Below are positions 1-9,361 of a DNA stretch of 60,693 nt, piece by piece. Source of the stretch: an uncultured Methanobrevibacter sp. (GTDB lineage Archaea; Methanobacteriota; Methanobacteria; Methanobacteriales; Methanobacteriaceae); NCBI RefSeq assembly GCF_902801725.1, contig NZ_CADCJB010000005.1, positions 1-60,693 on the forward strand. The letters run 5' to 3'. Position 1 is the stretch's first letter, and each line of letters opens with the position of its first letter. A model generated the notes under the pieces. The model was given only the letters and a program-made list of their open reading frames with translations, was not told the origin of the DNA and did no database searches. The position numbers and the translations under genes are program-made.

Positions 1-1318
1 TTGCATTATTTCCGAAGATTTTAATATTTTTATCTGTATAAATAGAAATATTTTCATAAACTGCATTTTTAGTAAAGCTCAATGAATCTCCATCGTTCAT
101 TCCATCAATCATTTTTTGAATGTCTGCACTGGAAGTTCCTTCAGGTACAGTCCATTCAGTTCCGGTTTTAGCCAAAATGGTATCGTAATCAATTTGGATG
201 TCTTTAGGTGCATCAATGCCAGTGTATGCAACATAATTTGGGGAATTTGTAGAACTGTCACTGTGGGTTCCCATTATGTCTTCAGGGCTTTGGTAATCTG
301 ATTTTGATTCAGCAACATAATAAACGAATGTTGGAGGGTAAGGCAAGTTATCTAAAGCAAAAGTATTTTCACCAACGGTAATGTTGGCATATCCTCCACC
401 TAATAATAGGCCGATTCTTGATTTTTGCATTTTATTGCCTTTTATGTTTATATTTGATGATCCGTAACATGAAATTGAACTAATTGTACAGTTAATTAGT
501 GTATTATTGGCAGCTGTGTGTCCTTTGGAATGCATTAAATAAATACCTTCTTTAGAACCGATTACTGTATTGTTTATTACTTTAACATTAGGTCCAGACC
601 CATGTCTCACATCAATACCGTGGTTTACAGCATTAATTACTTTATTATTTTCTATTGTAGTCCTTGCAGAACCAAAATTTAAAAATCCAGTTACAGCTTG
701 ATTTTTAATTGTATTTTCCTTTACAATTCCGTCAGCACATAATTGGAAATATAATCCCCAAGAAGATCCGTCAAGAACGTTGTTTTTAAATGTTAAATTA
801 TTTGCATTCATGGCATAGACTAATGCGTTAGAATAAGCGTTTGTACTGTTTTCTCCACCGATTATTGTTAATCCATTAATGGTTACTCCAGTAGCTTTTA
901 CAACATATAATGTTGCAAGATTTCCAATTGCATATCCTCCCTCTGCAGTATCTTTCCATATTATTTCAGGTGTGTTGTTTTGTGAAGGATTGTCGTATCC
1001 AATTAATTTCGCACCATTTCCGTTGATTGTAATGCTTTTATTTACATAAATACATATGTCTTTATATTCTCCAGCTTCAAAGTTTAAAGTATCTCCATCG
1101 TTCAAACTATTTATCTTTTCTTGGATAGTTGCACTATCTGAGCCTGCTGTAACAGTTTGTTGTGAAGAAACTATATTTTCGTCAGTTTGTGTAATTGCTA
1201 TATTATCAGTCTCTTTTAATTGTGCATCTTCAGTGATTTCTTCTGCAGATACAACGCTTGTACTTAATACAATAACGAAAACTAATAAAATAGCTAATAC
1301 TAAGCTCTTTTTATTCAT
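1..1318 (-). CDS. Adhesin-like secreted parallel beta-helix protein (3' end outside window)
   Basis: The leftward frame is open without a stop from the ATG at 1318 to the window edge (439 codons seen). Residues 1-25 form a signal peptide ending VVSA|EE. A short module follows, with a NDGDTLNFEAGEYKDI core and an ITINGNGAKLIG strand. Next comes a long right-handed beta-helix region of the PbH1/NosD kind, with recurrent turns such as ITINGLTIIGGEN and VKVINNTVIGSKEGIYLM. The N-terminal module recurs at the window edge as NDGDSLSFTKNAVYENI, so the protein is built of repeated module-plus-helix units. It is an extracellular protein of the adhesin-like class that Methanobrevibacter encodes in large numbers; the ligand is unknown. 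The C-terminal anchor cannot be seen. It is divergent from the gene at 1727, whose N-terminal module is related. Confidence 0.85.
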   Translation of the reverse strand, partial: MNKKSLVLAILLVFVIVLSTSVVSAEEITEDAQLKETDNIAITQTDENIVSSQQTVTAGSDSATIQEKINSLNDGDTLNFEAGEYKDICIYVNKSITINGNGAKLIGYDNPSQNNTPEIIWKDTAEGGYAIGNLATLYVVKATGVTINGLTIIGGENSTNAYSNALVYAMNANNLTFKNNVLDGSSWGLYFQLCADGIVKENTIKNQAVTGFLNFGSARTTIENNKVINAVNHGIDVRHGSGPNVKVINNTVIGSKEGIYLMHSKGHTAANNTLINCTISSISCYGSSNINIKGNKMQKSRIGLLLGGGYANITVGENTFALDNLPYPPTFVYYVAESKSDYQSPEDIMGTHSDSSTNSPNYVAYTGIDAPKDIQIDYDTILAKTGTEWTVPEGTSSADIQKMIDGMNDGDSLSFTKNAVYENISIYTDKNIKIFGNNA

Positions 1319-1726
1319 TTTTTTCACTTTTAAATTACTTTTTTGATTGCTTAATAAAAATTAAAATTAAAAAAATTATCGATAAGCAACTAATTATATA
1401 TTGTGTTTTTTATCATATTTAAATTGAAATGTCTTTATTTTTAAATATAACATTGTTAAAAATATTTGTAGGGATATTGTAGCTTTTAAATTCGGATTTT
1501 TACAAATATTTTAATAAAGTTTATATATTGGTGTTGGATAATATTTAATTATATAATCAATATTTATCTTAATTCATTTCGTTGCTTTTTAATAGCAAAA
1601 ATAAGTTAATTTAAAGTTAAATTTACATCAATATTAAAATAGTTTCATATTATAGTCTTTAAGCTATTGATTATTTTAATCGTTAATTTAATGTGTTGAT
1701 TATAATTGTATGTCGGGGAGAATGAT
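1319..1726. other. Divergent intergenic region with putative promoters
   Basis: This 408-bp AT-rich spacer separates two divergent surface-protein genes. A TTTATATA box at 1520-1527 is the best plus-strand TATA candidate and would give a 5' leader of about 170 nt for the gene at 1727. A TATATAAT-like box near 1393-1400 on the minus strand would serve the leftward gene with a leader of about 45 nt. A GGGGAG ribosome-binding site lies just upstream of 1727. I see no RNA gene and no further reading frame with coding character. Confidence 0.45.
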
Positions 1727-3466
1727 ATGAATAAAAAATTTTTAAATATTTTGTTCATATGTTTAATTAGTTTATTCCTCATATCTGCTGTCAATGCGGC
1801 CAATAGTTCAAAAGTCAATGAAACTATTGGTTCTGATAATACTTTTTATCAAATAAGCTCTGATTTATCAAATGATGATGTTCAGAAAATGTTTGATAAT
1901 TCAAATGATGGAGATACATTCGAATTCAATGACAAGGAATATAAGAATATTTCTTTAGTTGTTGATAAAAAATTGAATATTGTCTCTAATAAAAATTCAG
2001 TAATTTATTCAGCTAACCAAATTACTGAAAAGGCTAAAGATTTGGGAATATCTAATTCTTTCGGATTTTACTTTACCTCAAAAAGTTGTGGAAGTGTTTT
2101 ATCAGGAATAACTATTGTTGCTTCCAATAGTGATTATGGAATTGTTGTTGATTCTTCAGATAATTCAACAATTAAAAATGATAACATTGTTGGCGGAGGC
2201 AATGGCATTTTAGTTAAAAATGCTGATGGAATAAAAATTTTAAATAATAATATTTCAAAGGCTCAAAATAATGGTATCAGAATAGTTGATAGTAAAAATT
2301 CTATTATTTCAAAAAATGTTTTGTCTTATAATAAAAGATCAGGAATTGAAACTTCTGATATTTATTATTCACATATAACTAACAACACTATTCATCACAA
2401 CAAATTCAACGGAATTTCAATGTTTAATAAATCTGTTGGTAATGTTATTAAATATAATAAGGCTTATGAAAATCCAAACGGCATTTATATTGATTCACAA
2501 TCACGCAATGATGTTGTAAATGCAAATTCATTCACTTCAAATCGCCGCAATACCAATTATGAATTGGGAGCATTTGAAAGTGGTAATGGTTTATTATTTG
2601 GTGCAGACTTCAAAACATCTAAGGAAGGTGACCCTTCTCGATTGGAAGTAAAATACAATGTTTTAGCACATAATGAAGGTTATCAGGCTAAAAATAATCC
2701 TGATTTGCCTACATTTAAATTGGGCGACAACTGGTTTGATTCAACGGATGATGTTAATACATTTGTATGTCCTATGCTTCTTGCAGGAATCATGAAAATG
2801 GGAACTGTATCTTTTAAAAATGGTATTGGCCTTCAAATGTATGACACTAAAGGTAAGCCCGTAAAAGAATTCGGAACTTTTGATACTAAGGTTAATGTTA
2901 ATGGGAATCAATATACTGCAAAATTTGTCAACGGTAAAGCTACAATTGATGCTAATTTAGACCCTGATACTGAATATGACCTTGAAGTCATGATTGGTGG
3001 TCAACCGGTTAAATATAAATATAAAACTGCATCTGGTGAAAAGGAGGATAATCAAGACTCTAAAACATCAGATACAACTGATGGCATGAGGGGTGCATCT
3101 GGTTCAAGTTCAAAAACTTCAACTGGTGATGTTGTCGAAGGGGTTTCTAAAGGAAATTCTCAAAATGGAAATTCTACAAGTGCACATTATTCTAGTAATA
3201 AAAATTCAGGAGTTTTTGGAATGAATGCTTCTGGAACTTATCAAGATTCTTCAGATAATGGTCAAAATGCACAGACAAATGGTGATGTTAATTCTGGAGA
3301 TGCGAGCAATGGTGAAGTATCTGAAGAAGGAAAAGCATATGAAATAGTTCCTCCAAGTAAAATCTCTAATGAAGTTACGGATACTTCTGGTCTAGTAGTA
3401 TTGAGTATTATTTCCATTATGGGAATGCTTGTTTATGGATACTGGAGGAGAGACGAATTTGAATAA
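1727..3466 (+). CDS. Secreted beta-helix surface protein with C-terminal membrane anchor
   Basis: The ATG at 1727 is preferred over the in-frame ATG at 1706 because GGGGAG sits 7 nt upstream and the protein then begins directly with a signal peptide (MNKKFLNILFICLISLFLI, cleavage near VNA|AN). A module resembling that of the divergent neighbour (NDGDTFEFNDKEYKNI) is followed by right-handed beta-helix turns at about residues 100-310, a carboxypeptidase-regulatory-like or Ig-like beta domain at about 340-430, and a Ser/Asn/Gly-rich spacer. The end is one transmembrane helix (GLVVLSIISIMGMLVYGYW) with a short RRDEFE tail. The product is 579 aa, anchored by its C-terminus and displayed outside the membrane. 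That anchor differs from the other adhesin-like proteins here. A T-rich stretch at 3474-3490 probably ends the transcript. The ligand is unknown. Confidence 0.85.
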   Translation: MNKKFLNILFICLISLFLISAVNAANSSKVNETIGSDNTFYQISSDLSNDDVQKMFDNSNDGDTFEFNDKEYKNISLVVDKKLNIVSNKNSVIYSANQITEKAKDLGISNSFGFYFTSKSCGSVLSGITIVASNSDYGIVVDSSDNSTIKNDNIVGGGNGILVKNADGIKILNNNISKAQNNGIRIVDSKNSIISKNVLSYNKRSGIETSDIYYSHITNNTIHHNKFNGISMFNKSVGNVIKYNKAYENPNGIYIDSQSRNDVVNANSFTSNRRNTNYELGAFESGNGLLFGADFKTSKEGDPSRLEVKYNVLAHNEGYQAKNNPDLPTFKLGDNWFDSTDDVNTFVCPMLLAGIMKMGTVSFKNGIGLQMYDTKGKPVKEFGTFDTKVNVNGNQYTAKFVNGKATIDANLDPDTEYDLEVMIGGQPVKYKYKTASGEKEDNQDSKTSDTTDGMRGASGSSSKTSTGDVVEGVSKGNSQNGNSTSAHYSSNKNSGVFGMNASGTYQDSSDNGQNAQTNGDVNSGDASNGEVSEEGKAYEIVPPSKISNEVTDTSGLVVLSIISIMGMLVYGYWRRDEFE

Positions 3467-3520
3467 TATTTTCCTTTTCTTTTTTTTATTTATTAATGAG
3501 TTTCAACAAAATTAATTTTA

Positions 3521-3922
3521 ATGATAATTCAAAATTCTATAAAGTTAAACTCTAGTAAAAAATTTGAAGTAATCGATATTACTTCCCAAATCAATGATTT
3601 GATCGAAATAAATGATGGGATTATCTCTATTTTTTCAAAACATTCCACTTCTGCCATTGTAGTAAATGAAAATGAGTCAGGCCTTTTGGATGATTTGGAA
3701 TTCACATTAGATGTTCTGATTGATGATAAATTTTCATACCAACATGACAGGATTGACAACAATGCAAGATCACACTTGAAGTCATTTTTGCTGTCTTCAA
3801 GCGAATGTTTGCCAATCAGAAATGGAAGGCTTGGTTTGGGTACATGGCAGTCAGTTTTTTTCATAGAATTAGATGGGCCAAGAAGCTCAAGAACAATAAC
3901 TTTGACAATGGTTGGTGAATAA
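3521..3922 (+). CDS. YjbQ/UPF0047 family protein
   Basis: This 133-aa protein matches the whole length of the YjbQ/UPF0047 family. Seen are HSTSAIVVNENESGLL (residues 41-56), YQHDRIDNNARSHLKSFLL in the middle, and LGLGTWQSVFFIELDGPRSS near the end. Bacterial members have been linked to weak thiamin-phosphate-synthase activity, but the physiological role is unsettled; the conserved His residues suggest a small-molecule enzyme. It starts 54 nt after the surface-protein gene and is followed without a gap by a tiny membrane-protein frame. Identity is certain at family level, function is not. Confidence 0.88.
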   Translation: MIIQNSIKLNSSKKFEVIDITSQINDLIEINDGIISIFSKHSTSAIVVNENESGLLDDLEFTLDVLIDDKFSYQHDRIDNNARSHLKSFLLSSSECLPIRNGRLGLGTWQSVFFIELDGPRSSRTITLTMVGE

Positions 3923-4063
3923 TTGCAGAAATGGACAGTAATATTAATTGTAGTAATAATTCTTTTGTTAATTTTAATAGCTATATTAAGTAATTACGAT
4001 ACAACTCCTGTTGCGAACAATTACTCTGAAATTGAAACACAAATGAGAAAATTGTGGTATTAA
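3923..4063 (+). CDS. Tiny single-pass membrane protein, TTG start
   Basis: A 46-codon frame starts with TTG immediately after the stop of the YjbQ gene, with GGTGA 4-5 nt upstream of the TTG. Residues 4-22 are a continuous hydrophobic helix (WTVILIVVIILLLILIAIL). A polar tail rich in Asn, Glu and Tyr follows and ends RKLWY. The zero-gap coupling and well-formed hydrophobic segment argue for a translated gene. It is too small to assign to a family and may be a lineage-specific membrane peptide. It converges on pheT, whose stop lies 18 nt further on. Confidence 0.5.
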   Translation: MQKWTVILIVVIILLLILIAILSNYDTTPVANNYSEIETQMRKLWY

Positions 4064-4080
4064 AAAAAGAAGTGGAGAAT

Positions 4081-5739
4081 TCATTTGTTAATGAATTCTA
4101 TTTCAAAGGCGATTACCGGATATTCAAGGGTAAAGTTGCTTATTACTTCAGGAGAAACCTCCCCAAAGAAACCTTTGATTGTACCTTTTTTACTTTCACC
4201 GGTAACGTCAGCCACTCTGCCTTCAATGAATGTTTTGTTTTCGCTGTCGCTTATTTCCATACTGTACCCCAAATTAGTTAAAACACTGCTAATCACGGAT
4301 TTAATCTCGGTAAAGTTAGCAGTGGAATGACAAATCAATGCTGCCAGCTTTTTAGAAGATCTTGTTTTATTTTCTTTGGTATCATCAAGATATAAGACGT
4401 CCCCTATTTCAAATATTTTTTGAGGCAGGTCTTCATGTTTGTTGTCTTCTAAAAATTCCATTAGGCTGTTGATTAAACTGGTTCTAATCATTGTCCTGTC
4501 GATTGTAATAGGTCTTGCAACTTGCACATGTTCTTCTTCTGGCTGATTCATCTTTTCGTAATGGGCTTCTTCGTTTGTAAGCATGAGGCTCATAACTTCC
4601 TGGAAACCTAATCCGACCATTACTTCACGAATTGTGTTTTCTGCTTTGAACCAATCATTTTCATAAGCAACAGTATTGATTTCAGGCAATTTTGCTTCAA
4701 CGGAATTTATGTGATATTGGACTGCAATATTTTCAACAACATCCACTTCATGCAAAATATCAACTCTGTAAGCAGGAATAATTGCTTTGACTTCATTGTC
4801 GTCGATGATTTCAGCATCAAAACGTGCTTTCAATAATAATTCTTTAATATCTTCTGCAGTAAGCTCGGTTCCACCAATCAATTCATTGGCAGTATTTACA
4901 TGAACGTTCATTTCTTGAGGAGTTAAATCTGGAGTTTTTATTGTTTTGTCAGCATATCTGACTTCCATTGATTTGATTTTACCACCTACTTCTGCAAAGG
5001 AGCAGCAGATAATATTTAATGCCTGATTGACTGCTCTTTCATCAGTTCCGGTTACATCTACAATGATATTTTTTGTATCTTCCTTGATTTTAGTCAACTC
5101 ACCGTTGATGATTGGTGGCATGGAAAGAATTTGATTATCGCAATCTAAGATTAATGGATATTTGTCAAAGTCCTGGATTAAATGAGCATAATCCTTACCT
5201 TTGTCATGTTCAGTCAAGATTTCCTCAGGTGTCATTTCACTGTCTTTTTCCAATGGGACGAATGCATTGGCATCTTTAGGGGTTGCGATATATTTGTATG
5301 GTGCATTAACAACATCTGCATTGTGAATACCAATGGCCACTTTTTTTCTGTCCCTTCCGATTACCCAATGAAGGTTTTCCTGGAAATCCATGATGTATTT
5401 GAGTTTATCGCCAGTAAAATCAACATCATCGATTTTAGCAAATCCGATATATGGTCTGATTTGAGCAACATCACTTTCCACTTCCACATATTCTCCGGAT
5501 TCTTCAACTTCATAGTTCGGAAAACCGATTTCCTGACCGATAAATCCTTTAAAAGATCTGGCCACTCCTTCAACTGATAAGTTGTCAGGCCTGTTAGGGA
5601 AGAACTCAACTTTAATTTCCTCATCATCAAAGTCTTCAATATCACTGGACATCATTGGCAATGTGTCTATTAGTTCATCTTTTTCCATATCTATTCCCAA
5701 ATCTTTTAAATCTTGATATTTAAATGTAATAACTGGCAT
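4081..5739 (-). CDS. pheT: Phenylalanyl-tRNA synthetase beta subunit
   Basis: At 552 aa this is the archaeal/eukaryal short type of PheRS beta, lacking the N-terminal tRNA-binding extension of bacterial PheT. The start reads [36 protein letters not shown] near residue 50 is the B1/B3-type opening. The region with [16 protein letters not shown] lies near 230, the B5 DNA-binding-like domain near 270-345, and the catalytic-like core with [18 protein letters not shown] and a [12 protein letters not shown] strand in the C-terminal half. With PheS (not in the window) it charges tRNA-Phe in the cytoplasm; beta carries editing and tRNA contacts. The gene for the 118-aa membrane protein lies 23 nt upstream on the same strand. 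Confidence 0.96.
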   Translation of the reverse strand: MPVITFKYQDLKDLGIDMEKDELIDTLPMMSSDIEDFDDEEIKVEFFPNRPDNLSVEGVARSFKGFIGQEIGFPNYEVEESGEYVEVESDVAQIRPYIGFAKIDDVDFTGDKLKYIMDFQENLHWVIGRDRKKVAIGIHNADVVNAPYKYIATPKDANAFVPLEKDSEMTPEEILTEHDKGKDYAHLIQDFDKYPLILDCDNQILSMPPIINGELTKIKEDTKNIIVDVTGTDERAVNQALNIICCSFAEVGGKIKSMEVRYADKTIKTPDLTPQEMNVHVNTANELIGGTELTAEDIKELLLKARFDAEIIDDNEVKAIIPAYRVDILHEVDVVENIAVQYHINSVEAKLPEINTVAYENDWFKAENTIREVMVGLGFQEVMSLMLTNEEAHYEKMNQPEEEHVQVARPITIDRTMIRTSLINSLMEFLEDNKHEDLPQKIFEIGDVLYLDDTKENKTRSSKKLAALICHSTANFTEIKSVISSVLTNLGYSMEISDSENKTFIEGRVADVTGESKKGTIKGFFGEVSPEVISNFTLEYPVIAFEIEFINK

Positions 5740-5762
5740 TTGATAACTCCATTAATTATTTT

Positions 5763-6119
5763 TTATAATCCAAAAATTAGAATGAAAAATAGAGATTCAA
5801 TAACAAAATGAAGAGCTCTATGTTCTAGTACGCCCATATTGCGTATAAATACAGTATGGCTTACATCAATTACGAAATGAATAAGGGCTGCTAGAATTCC
5901 GATAATAGGATTCAAGAAAACTATTGATAAAACGATAAAATGAAATCCTGCTTCCATTGTTTCATGCGCTAACCATGTTTGCCATGTTGTTTTAGTGGTT
6001 TGTTGAATTAAACCGCCTAATATGATGTAGAAGTTATTTAAAACCTTCCACATTAGTTCGGTATGTAATACGTCACTTATAGCCAATACGATTGCAACAT
6101 AAAACCATATCAAGTTCAT
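5763..6119 (-). CDS. Small His-rich integral membrane protein
   Basis: This 118-aa protein has about four hydrophobic segments (residues 2-16, 26-36, 57-85, 104-118). Histidines and acidic residues are concentrated at the membrane borders: HTE (20), HETMEAGFH (52-60), HFVIDVSH (82-89), EHRALHFVIES (99-109). The pattern recalls membrane metal or heme ligands, but I do not recognise the family and this is only a suggestion. It is upstream of pheT on the same strand and may be co-transcribed. Its promoter lies in the AT-rich gap before the divergent valS. Confidence 0.7.
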   Translation of the reverse strand: MNLIWFYVAIVLAISDVLHTELMWKVLNNFYIILGGLIQQTTKTTWQTWLAHETMEAGFHFIVLSIVFLNPIIGILAALIHFVIDVSHTVFIRNMGVLEHRALHFVIESLFFILIFGL

Positions 6120-6277
6120 TTTTACACAGTCCTTTTTTTTTAGATTTATAATATTAATAATTTGAATTTATTATATAATATATTTATCTATAATGTTGTA
6201 TTTTACTTAATATTTTTAAATAATAAACAACATATTTAATAATATTATTTTTACTTAATTATTTTAGGAGAAAATAT

Positions 6278-8992
6278 ATGTCAAACGAAGAGATTCCTAA
6301 AGACTATGATTTCAAAAAAGAAAAAGTATGGGAGCAGAAATGGGAAGATGAAAACATCTACAAGTACATTGGAGATGGGTCTCGTCCTAGATATATTATC
6401 GACACTCCCCCGCCATACCCAACAGGAGCTATTCATTTAGGCCATGTCCTCAATTGGGTTTATATTGATATGAATGCAAGATACAGAAGACAAAAAGGAT
6501 TTGATGTCTTATTCCCACAGGGATGGGATTGTCATGGTCTTCCTACTGAAGTGAAAGTGGAAGAGACTCACAACATTAAGAAAAATGATGTTTCAAGAAC
6601 ACAGTTCAGACAATATTGTATTGATTTAACCACCAAAAACATTGCAAGCATGAAAAAAGACATGAAAGCAATGGGTTACTCACAGGATTGGACTCGTGAA
6701 TTCGTTACAATGAATCCTGAGTACATGAAAAGGACTCAATATTCATTTTTAAAAATGTATGAGGATGGTTTAATCTATCAGGGAAAACACCCTGTAAACT
6801 GGTGTCCTCGCTGTCAAACAGCTATTGCATTTGCGGAAGTTGAATACTCAGACAATACTACCTTTTTAAACTATGTTAACTTCCCTCCTGCAGTTGATGA
6901 TTCTTATGAAAATATCGTATCATCACAGGCATCCGGAAAGCAGGCCGACCCTTCTGAGGAAGGTATTCTGATTGCAACTACACGTCCGGAATTAATGTCC
7001 GCTTGTGTGGCTGTTGTAATTCACCCTGAAGATGAAAGATACACCCATCTTTTAGGAAAATATGTTGAAGTGCCTTTATCACATCAAAAAGTAAAAATCA
7101 TTGCAGATGAAGAAGTGGACCCTGAATTCGGTACCGGTGCAGTAATGATTTGTACATTTGGGGATAAAACTGATGTAAGTTGGGTTCAAAAATATGATTT
7201 AGATGTCATTGACGTTATTGATGATGCAGGCAAATTGACAGCTGCTGCTGGAAGATATGAGGGAATGGACCTGCAAACCTGTAAAAAACAAACAATTGAA
7301 GATTTGGAAAGTGAGGGATATCTGTTAAAAAAAGAACAGGTAGACCAGAATGTAGGTCAATGCTGGAGATGTAAGACTCCTGTAGAAATTCTTCTTAAGG
7401 AGCAATGGTTTGTTGCAGTAAGAGATTTAATTGAAAAAACCAAAGTCGCAGCAGATGAAATGAACTGGGTACCTGAACACATGAAATCCCGTATGGTAAA
7501 CTGGGCGGATTCCATGGAATGGGACTGGTGTATCTCAAGACAAAGGATATTTGCAACCCCTATTCCTGTATGGTACTGTAAGGACTGTGGAAAAGTTATT
7601 CTTCCTGATGTTGAAGACTTGCCTATTGACCCTACAGTCGATAAGCCTAAACATGCATGCGAATGCGGTTGCGAAGAGTTCGTACCTGAAGTGGACGTTC
7701 TGGACACCTGGATGGATTCATCAATTTCTCCGTTATCCATTGCAGGATGGCCTGATGAAGATTATATCAATCATTTCCCATCAAATATCCGTCCGCAAGG
7801 ACATGATATCATTCGTACCTGGGCATTTTACACTACTCTACGCTGTATAGCTTTAACAGGTCAAAAACCGTTCGATGATATTGTAATAAATGGAATGGTA
7901 TTCGGTGAAGATGGAAACAAAATGAGTAAATCAAGACCTGAATTTGTAGTTGGACCGGAAGAAGTTATTGAAAAATACGGTGCAGACCCATTAAGAACAT
8001 GGGCCGCTAACAGCGTACCTGGATCTGATGTAATATTCGATTGGAAAGACATCAAGCACGGATACAGATTCTTAAGAAAATTCTGGAATGCATTCAGATT
8101 CATCAGCATGCAGATCTTTGATGAAGAAGTTTCCTATGATGAAGTTAAGGATAATCTCGGACCGATAGACTTATGGATATTGTCAAAGCTCAACAACTTA
8201 AATAAGAAAGTGGATGCTGCATTTGCAGACTATAACTTTGCAGACACAATAACATCCATTGAAAGATTCTTCTGGCATGATTTCTGTGATGAATACATTG
8301 AAGCTGTAAAATACAGATTATACACAGATGTTTCAGATGAATCACGTAAAGCTGCAAAATACACTTTAAAGACTGTTGTAGAAACTTCTTTAAAATTATT
8401 AGCTCCAATTGCACCATTCTTCACAGAAGAGGTATACCAATACTTCTCTGATGAATCAATACATACCACACTCTGGCCTGAAGTATATGAAGAATTAATC
8501 AGTGAAGATATGGAAACAAAAGGTGAAACTACTGTTGAGTTGATTGATGAAGTAAGAAGATTCAAATCAGCTTCTAAAATCCCATTAAATGCGGAACTTG
8601 CTGAAGTAAACGTTTACACTTCTGATGATTCATTAGTTGAAGTATTCAATGAGTTTGATGCAGACATTAAAGGAACTTTAAAAATCAGTAATTTGGCAAT
8701 CAGTTCCGGAAAACCTGAAGTCCATGAAAAAATCATTGAAGTGGAACCGGACATGTCTCAAATCGGACCTACATTCAAAGGCGATGCAGGCAAAATCATC
8801 GGTTACTTAAAATCAACTGATATTGATGAAATCGGTTCTGTTTTAGATGAAAATCATGAACTTTCAATCGGCGATATTGTAGTTCCAGAAAGCATGTTGA
8901 ATATCAAAAAAGAGATTGTTGGTGCGTCAGGTAAGAAAGTTGACATCCTGCAATCTGAAAACTTAGACATGATTGTTGAAGTAATTAGATAA
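6278..8992 (+). CDS. valS: Valyl-tRNA synthetase
   Basis: At 904 aa this is a class I aminoacyl-tRNA synthetase charging tRNA-Val. The HIGH motif is in [18 protein letters not shown] (about residues 45-62), and KMSKS is in [13 protein letters not shown] (about residues 547-559). Zinc-knuckle pairs include [13 protein letters not shown] and CKDCGK...CECGCEEF. The CP1 editing domain is marked by [16 protein letters not shown]. The C-terminal third holds the anticodon-binding domain. There is an AGGAG ribosome-binding site before the ATG. A short U-rich tract after the stop (9005-9019) is the likely terminator. Standalone transcription unit. Confidence 0.97.
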   Translation: MSNEEIPKDYDFKKEKVWEQKWEDENIYKYIGDGSRPRYIIDTPPPYPTGAIHLGHVLNWVYIDMNARYRRQKGFDVLFPQGWDCHGLPTEVKVEETHNIKKNDVSRTQFRQYCIDLTTKNIASMKKDMKAMGYSQDWTREFVTMNPEYMKRTQYSFLKMYEDGLIYQGKHPVNWCPRCQTAIAFAEVEYSDNTTFLNYVNFPPAVDDSYENIVSSQASGKQADPSEEGILIATTRPELMSACVAVVIHPEDERYTHLLGKYVEVPLSHQKVKIIADEEVDPEFGTGAVMICTFGDKTDVSWVQKYDLDVIDVIDDAGKLTAAAGRYEGMDLQTCKKQTIEDLESEGYLLKKEQVDQNVGQCWRCKTPVEILLKEQWFVAVRDLIEKTKVAADEMNWVPEHMKSRMVNWADSMEWDWCISRQRIFATPIPVWYCKDCGKVILPDVEDLPIDPTVDKPKHACECGCEEFVPEVDVLDTWMDSSISPLSIAGWPDEDYINHFPSNIRPQGHDIIRTWAFYTTLRCIALTGQKPFDDIVINGMVFGEDGNKMSKSRPEFVVGPEEVIEKYGADPLRTWAANSVPGSDVIFDWKDIKHGYRFLRKFWNAFRFISMQIFDEEVSYDEVKDNLGPIDLWILSKLNNLNKKVDAAFADYNFADTITSIERFFWHDFCDEYIEAVKYRLYTDVSDESRKAAKYTLKTVVETSLKLLAPIAPFFTEEVYQYFSDESIHTTLWPEVYEELISEDMETKGETTVELIDEVRRFKSASKIPLNAELAEVNVYTSDDSLVEVFNEFDADIKGTLKISNLAISSGKPEVHEKIIEVEPDMSQIGPTFKGDAGKIIGYLKSTDIDEIGSVLDENHELSIGDIVVPESMLNIKKEIVGASGKKVDILQSENLDMIVEVIR

Positions 8993-9361
8993 TTACTTCT
9001 TAAATTTTCTTTTTTTTAAACCCCGTAAAAGTTTTTGTTTCAATTCAATATCCCATTTTTATCGTTTCATTTTTTTTTAATAATGCGTAAAGGCATTGTA
9101 TGGCTATGGAAAATATTTGATTTTACTTAACTATTTTTTTAAATAAATCCTGAAAGAATTTTTAGGTTTTTGCAGTCTGAAAAATCGATAAAAACAAGTT
9201 TAACATGATGTCAATCAAATCATTGGATTTAAACATTATTCTGCTTTTTTTCTTAGATATTGTAATAACTATTGGAGATATTTTATTTAAATATTGAACA
9301 ATATGCTTATATGGCAATAGTTATAAATATAATTGTATAATGACTTATGAGGTTAAAACTA
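8993..9361. other. Intergenic region before adhesin gene pair
   Basis: This 369-bp AT-rich spacer starts with a U-rich tract at 9005-9019, a plausible archaeal terminator for valS. It ends with the promoter of the downstream adhesin gene (TATA at about 9320-9329). I see no RNA gene, repeat or small reading frame with a ribosome-binding site between them. Confidence 0.4.
9320..9353 (+). promoter_or_regulatory. Promoter and RBS of adhesin-like gene
   Basis: A GTTATAAATA-type TATA box lies at about 9320-9329. Archaeal initiation about 25 nt downstream would fall near 9348-9350. GAGG at 9349-9352 would then be the ribosome-binding site of the ATG at 9362, leaving a leader of only about 12 nt. 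This geometry excludes the upstream in-frame ATG at 9347 as the main start. Confidence 0.5.

Noticed and set aside
3529-3864. A 111-codon minus-strand frame opposite yjbQ
   Set aside because: The plus-strand frame matches the YjbQ family over its full length, so this is a shadow.
4054-4330. Plus-strand frames of 75-81 codons opposite the end of pheT
   Set aside because: They have no ribosome-binding site and lie wholly antisense to a certain gene; their composition is that of a shadow frame.
9300-9345. CAATAGTTAT-like sequence before the adhesin gene resembling the cysK operator
   Set aside because: Only one half-site is present and the rest of the palindrome is missing; in such AT-rich DNA it is expected by chance.
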